Positions 63,821-64,000 of a stretch of 64,000 nucleotides of DNA are shown in pieces. Source of the DNA: Parasphingorhabdus marina DSM 22363 (lineage in GTDB: Bacteria > Pseudomonadota > Alphaproteobacteria > Sphingomonadales > Sphingomonadaceae). The notes beneath the pieces are model-generated. The model searched no databases, was not told the origin of the DNA, and saw nothing but the letters and a program-made list of their open reading frames with translations. The DNA is taken from NCBI RefSeq assembly GCF_900128895.1, contig NZ_FSQW01000002.1, positions 1,416,001-1,480,000 on the forward strand, given 5' to 3'. The number at the start of each line of letters is the position of its first letter. Position 1 is the first letter of the stretch. The position numbers and the translations under genes were made by a program.

Positions 63821-64000
63821 GAATCCACACCACCAACAACAAGATTGGAACAAAGCTCCACGCCCCTTGCATAAAAAAGCGCTTTGCAATGGCCAATTCG
63901 GCCTTGCCTGTGTGTGCGGACAATTATTACTCAGCCTTTAGTAATTCAAATATGAATACTATGTGCCAATTAAGTGCTCTCAATCCGGTGGAAAACCACC
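63821..64000 (-). other. 16S-23S internal transcribed spacer, partial
   Basis: The 180 bases upstream of 23S are AT-richer and contain no tRNA within the window. In sphingomonads the spacer usually carries tRNA-Ile and tRNA-Ala closer to 16S, which would be just beyond the right edge. The spacer is cut by the window end. Confidence 0.8.

Overview
This 64 kb window is a bacterial chromosome segment of moderate to high GC. Its gene content suggests a marine or freshwater alphaproteobacterium of the Sphingomonadales (a Sphingorhabdus/Parasphingorhabdus/Sphingopyxis-type genome). The evidence is a cbb3 oxidase operon with an FNR/FixK box, an alphaproteobacterial GTTC-N7-GTTC LexA box before uvrA, DUF1289 and DUF1499 proteins, and an rRNA operon whose 5S gene is followed by tRNA-fMet. 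The species is inferred from gene types, not proven.

The left part is mostly core and accessory metabolism. Positions 1-9.4 kb hold a partial glyoxalase-family gene, a SIMPL-domain protein, and a tightly overlapped ccoNOQPGHIS operon that makes and assembles the high-affinity cbb3 oxidase; it ends in a small cysteine-rich exported protein. Positions 9.4-12.1 kb hold a hydrolase / NTF2-like / amidohydrolase catabolic operon divergent from a MarR regulator, with a palindromic operator between them. Positions 12.1-19.7 kb hold a 2OG-Fe(II) oxygenase and a sulfotransferase-like gene, uvrA, an exported RidA-like protein, a DUF4345 membrane protein, an M15 peptidase and a membrane desaturase. Positions 19.8-24.6 kb hold a CMP-sugar-type set (unknown 393 aa protein, cytidylyltransferase, HAD phosphatase) and the D-glutamate catabolism pair dgcN-dgcA. 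Positions 24.6-31.1 kb hold a DUF1499 protein, purU, two divergent cytochrome P450 operons with small helper enzymes, and a MAPEG protein.

The right part, about 31.2-60.1 kb, is an envelope and secretion block. After a FAD-dependent lipoprotein and a second lipoprotein, a complete-looking type II secretion cluster runs leftward (gspE, F, G, H, I, J, L, M, C/N, D, K), with a TonB-like gene divergent from gspE. Beyond it lie two paralogous two-gene RHS loci. Each has an exported N-terminal RHS/YD-repeat protein followed by an exported RHS core protein ending in a variable tip, and then a small membrane protein or lipoprotein overlapping the toxin gene by ATGA. The RHS2 tip carries an HEALH zinc-metallopeptidase motif; the RHS1 tip is unrecognised. 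Between the loci lies a leftward run of nine small exported proteins of at least three related families, eight of them cysteine-containing and one a single-YD-repeat protein, with two more outliers at the far right. A decayed RHS fragment sits upstream of that run.

Three transcription units of this block share a TGTCA-N12-TGACA element whose left half is also a TTGACA promoter hexamer on the transcribed strand. I infer a co-regulated system of two-subunit RHS shells, polymorphic tips with immunity proteins, and small secreted accessory (possibly B-subunit-like) proteins, next to a possible T2SS export route. This is the most interesting part of the window.

The window ends with a leftward rRNA operon: part of the 16S-23S spacer, 23S, 5S, tRNA-fMet and a strong terminator. 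A 42 bp sequence covering that terminator is repeated imperfectly at 31.1 kb, so the whole secretion/RHS block is bracketed by direct repeats.
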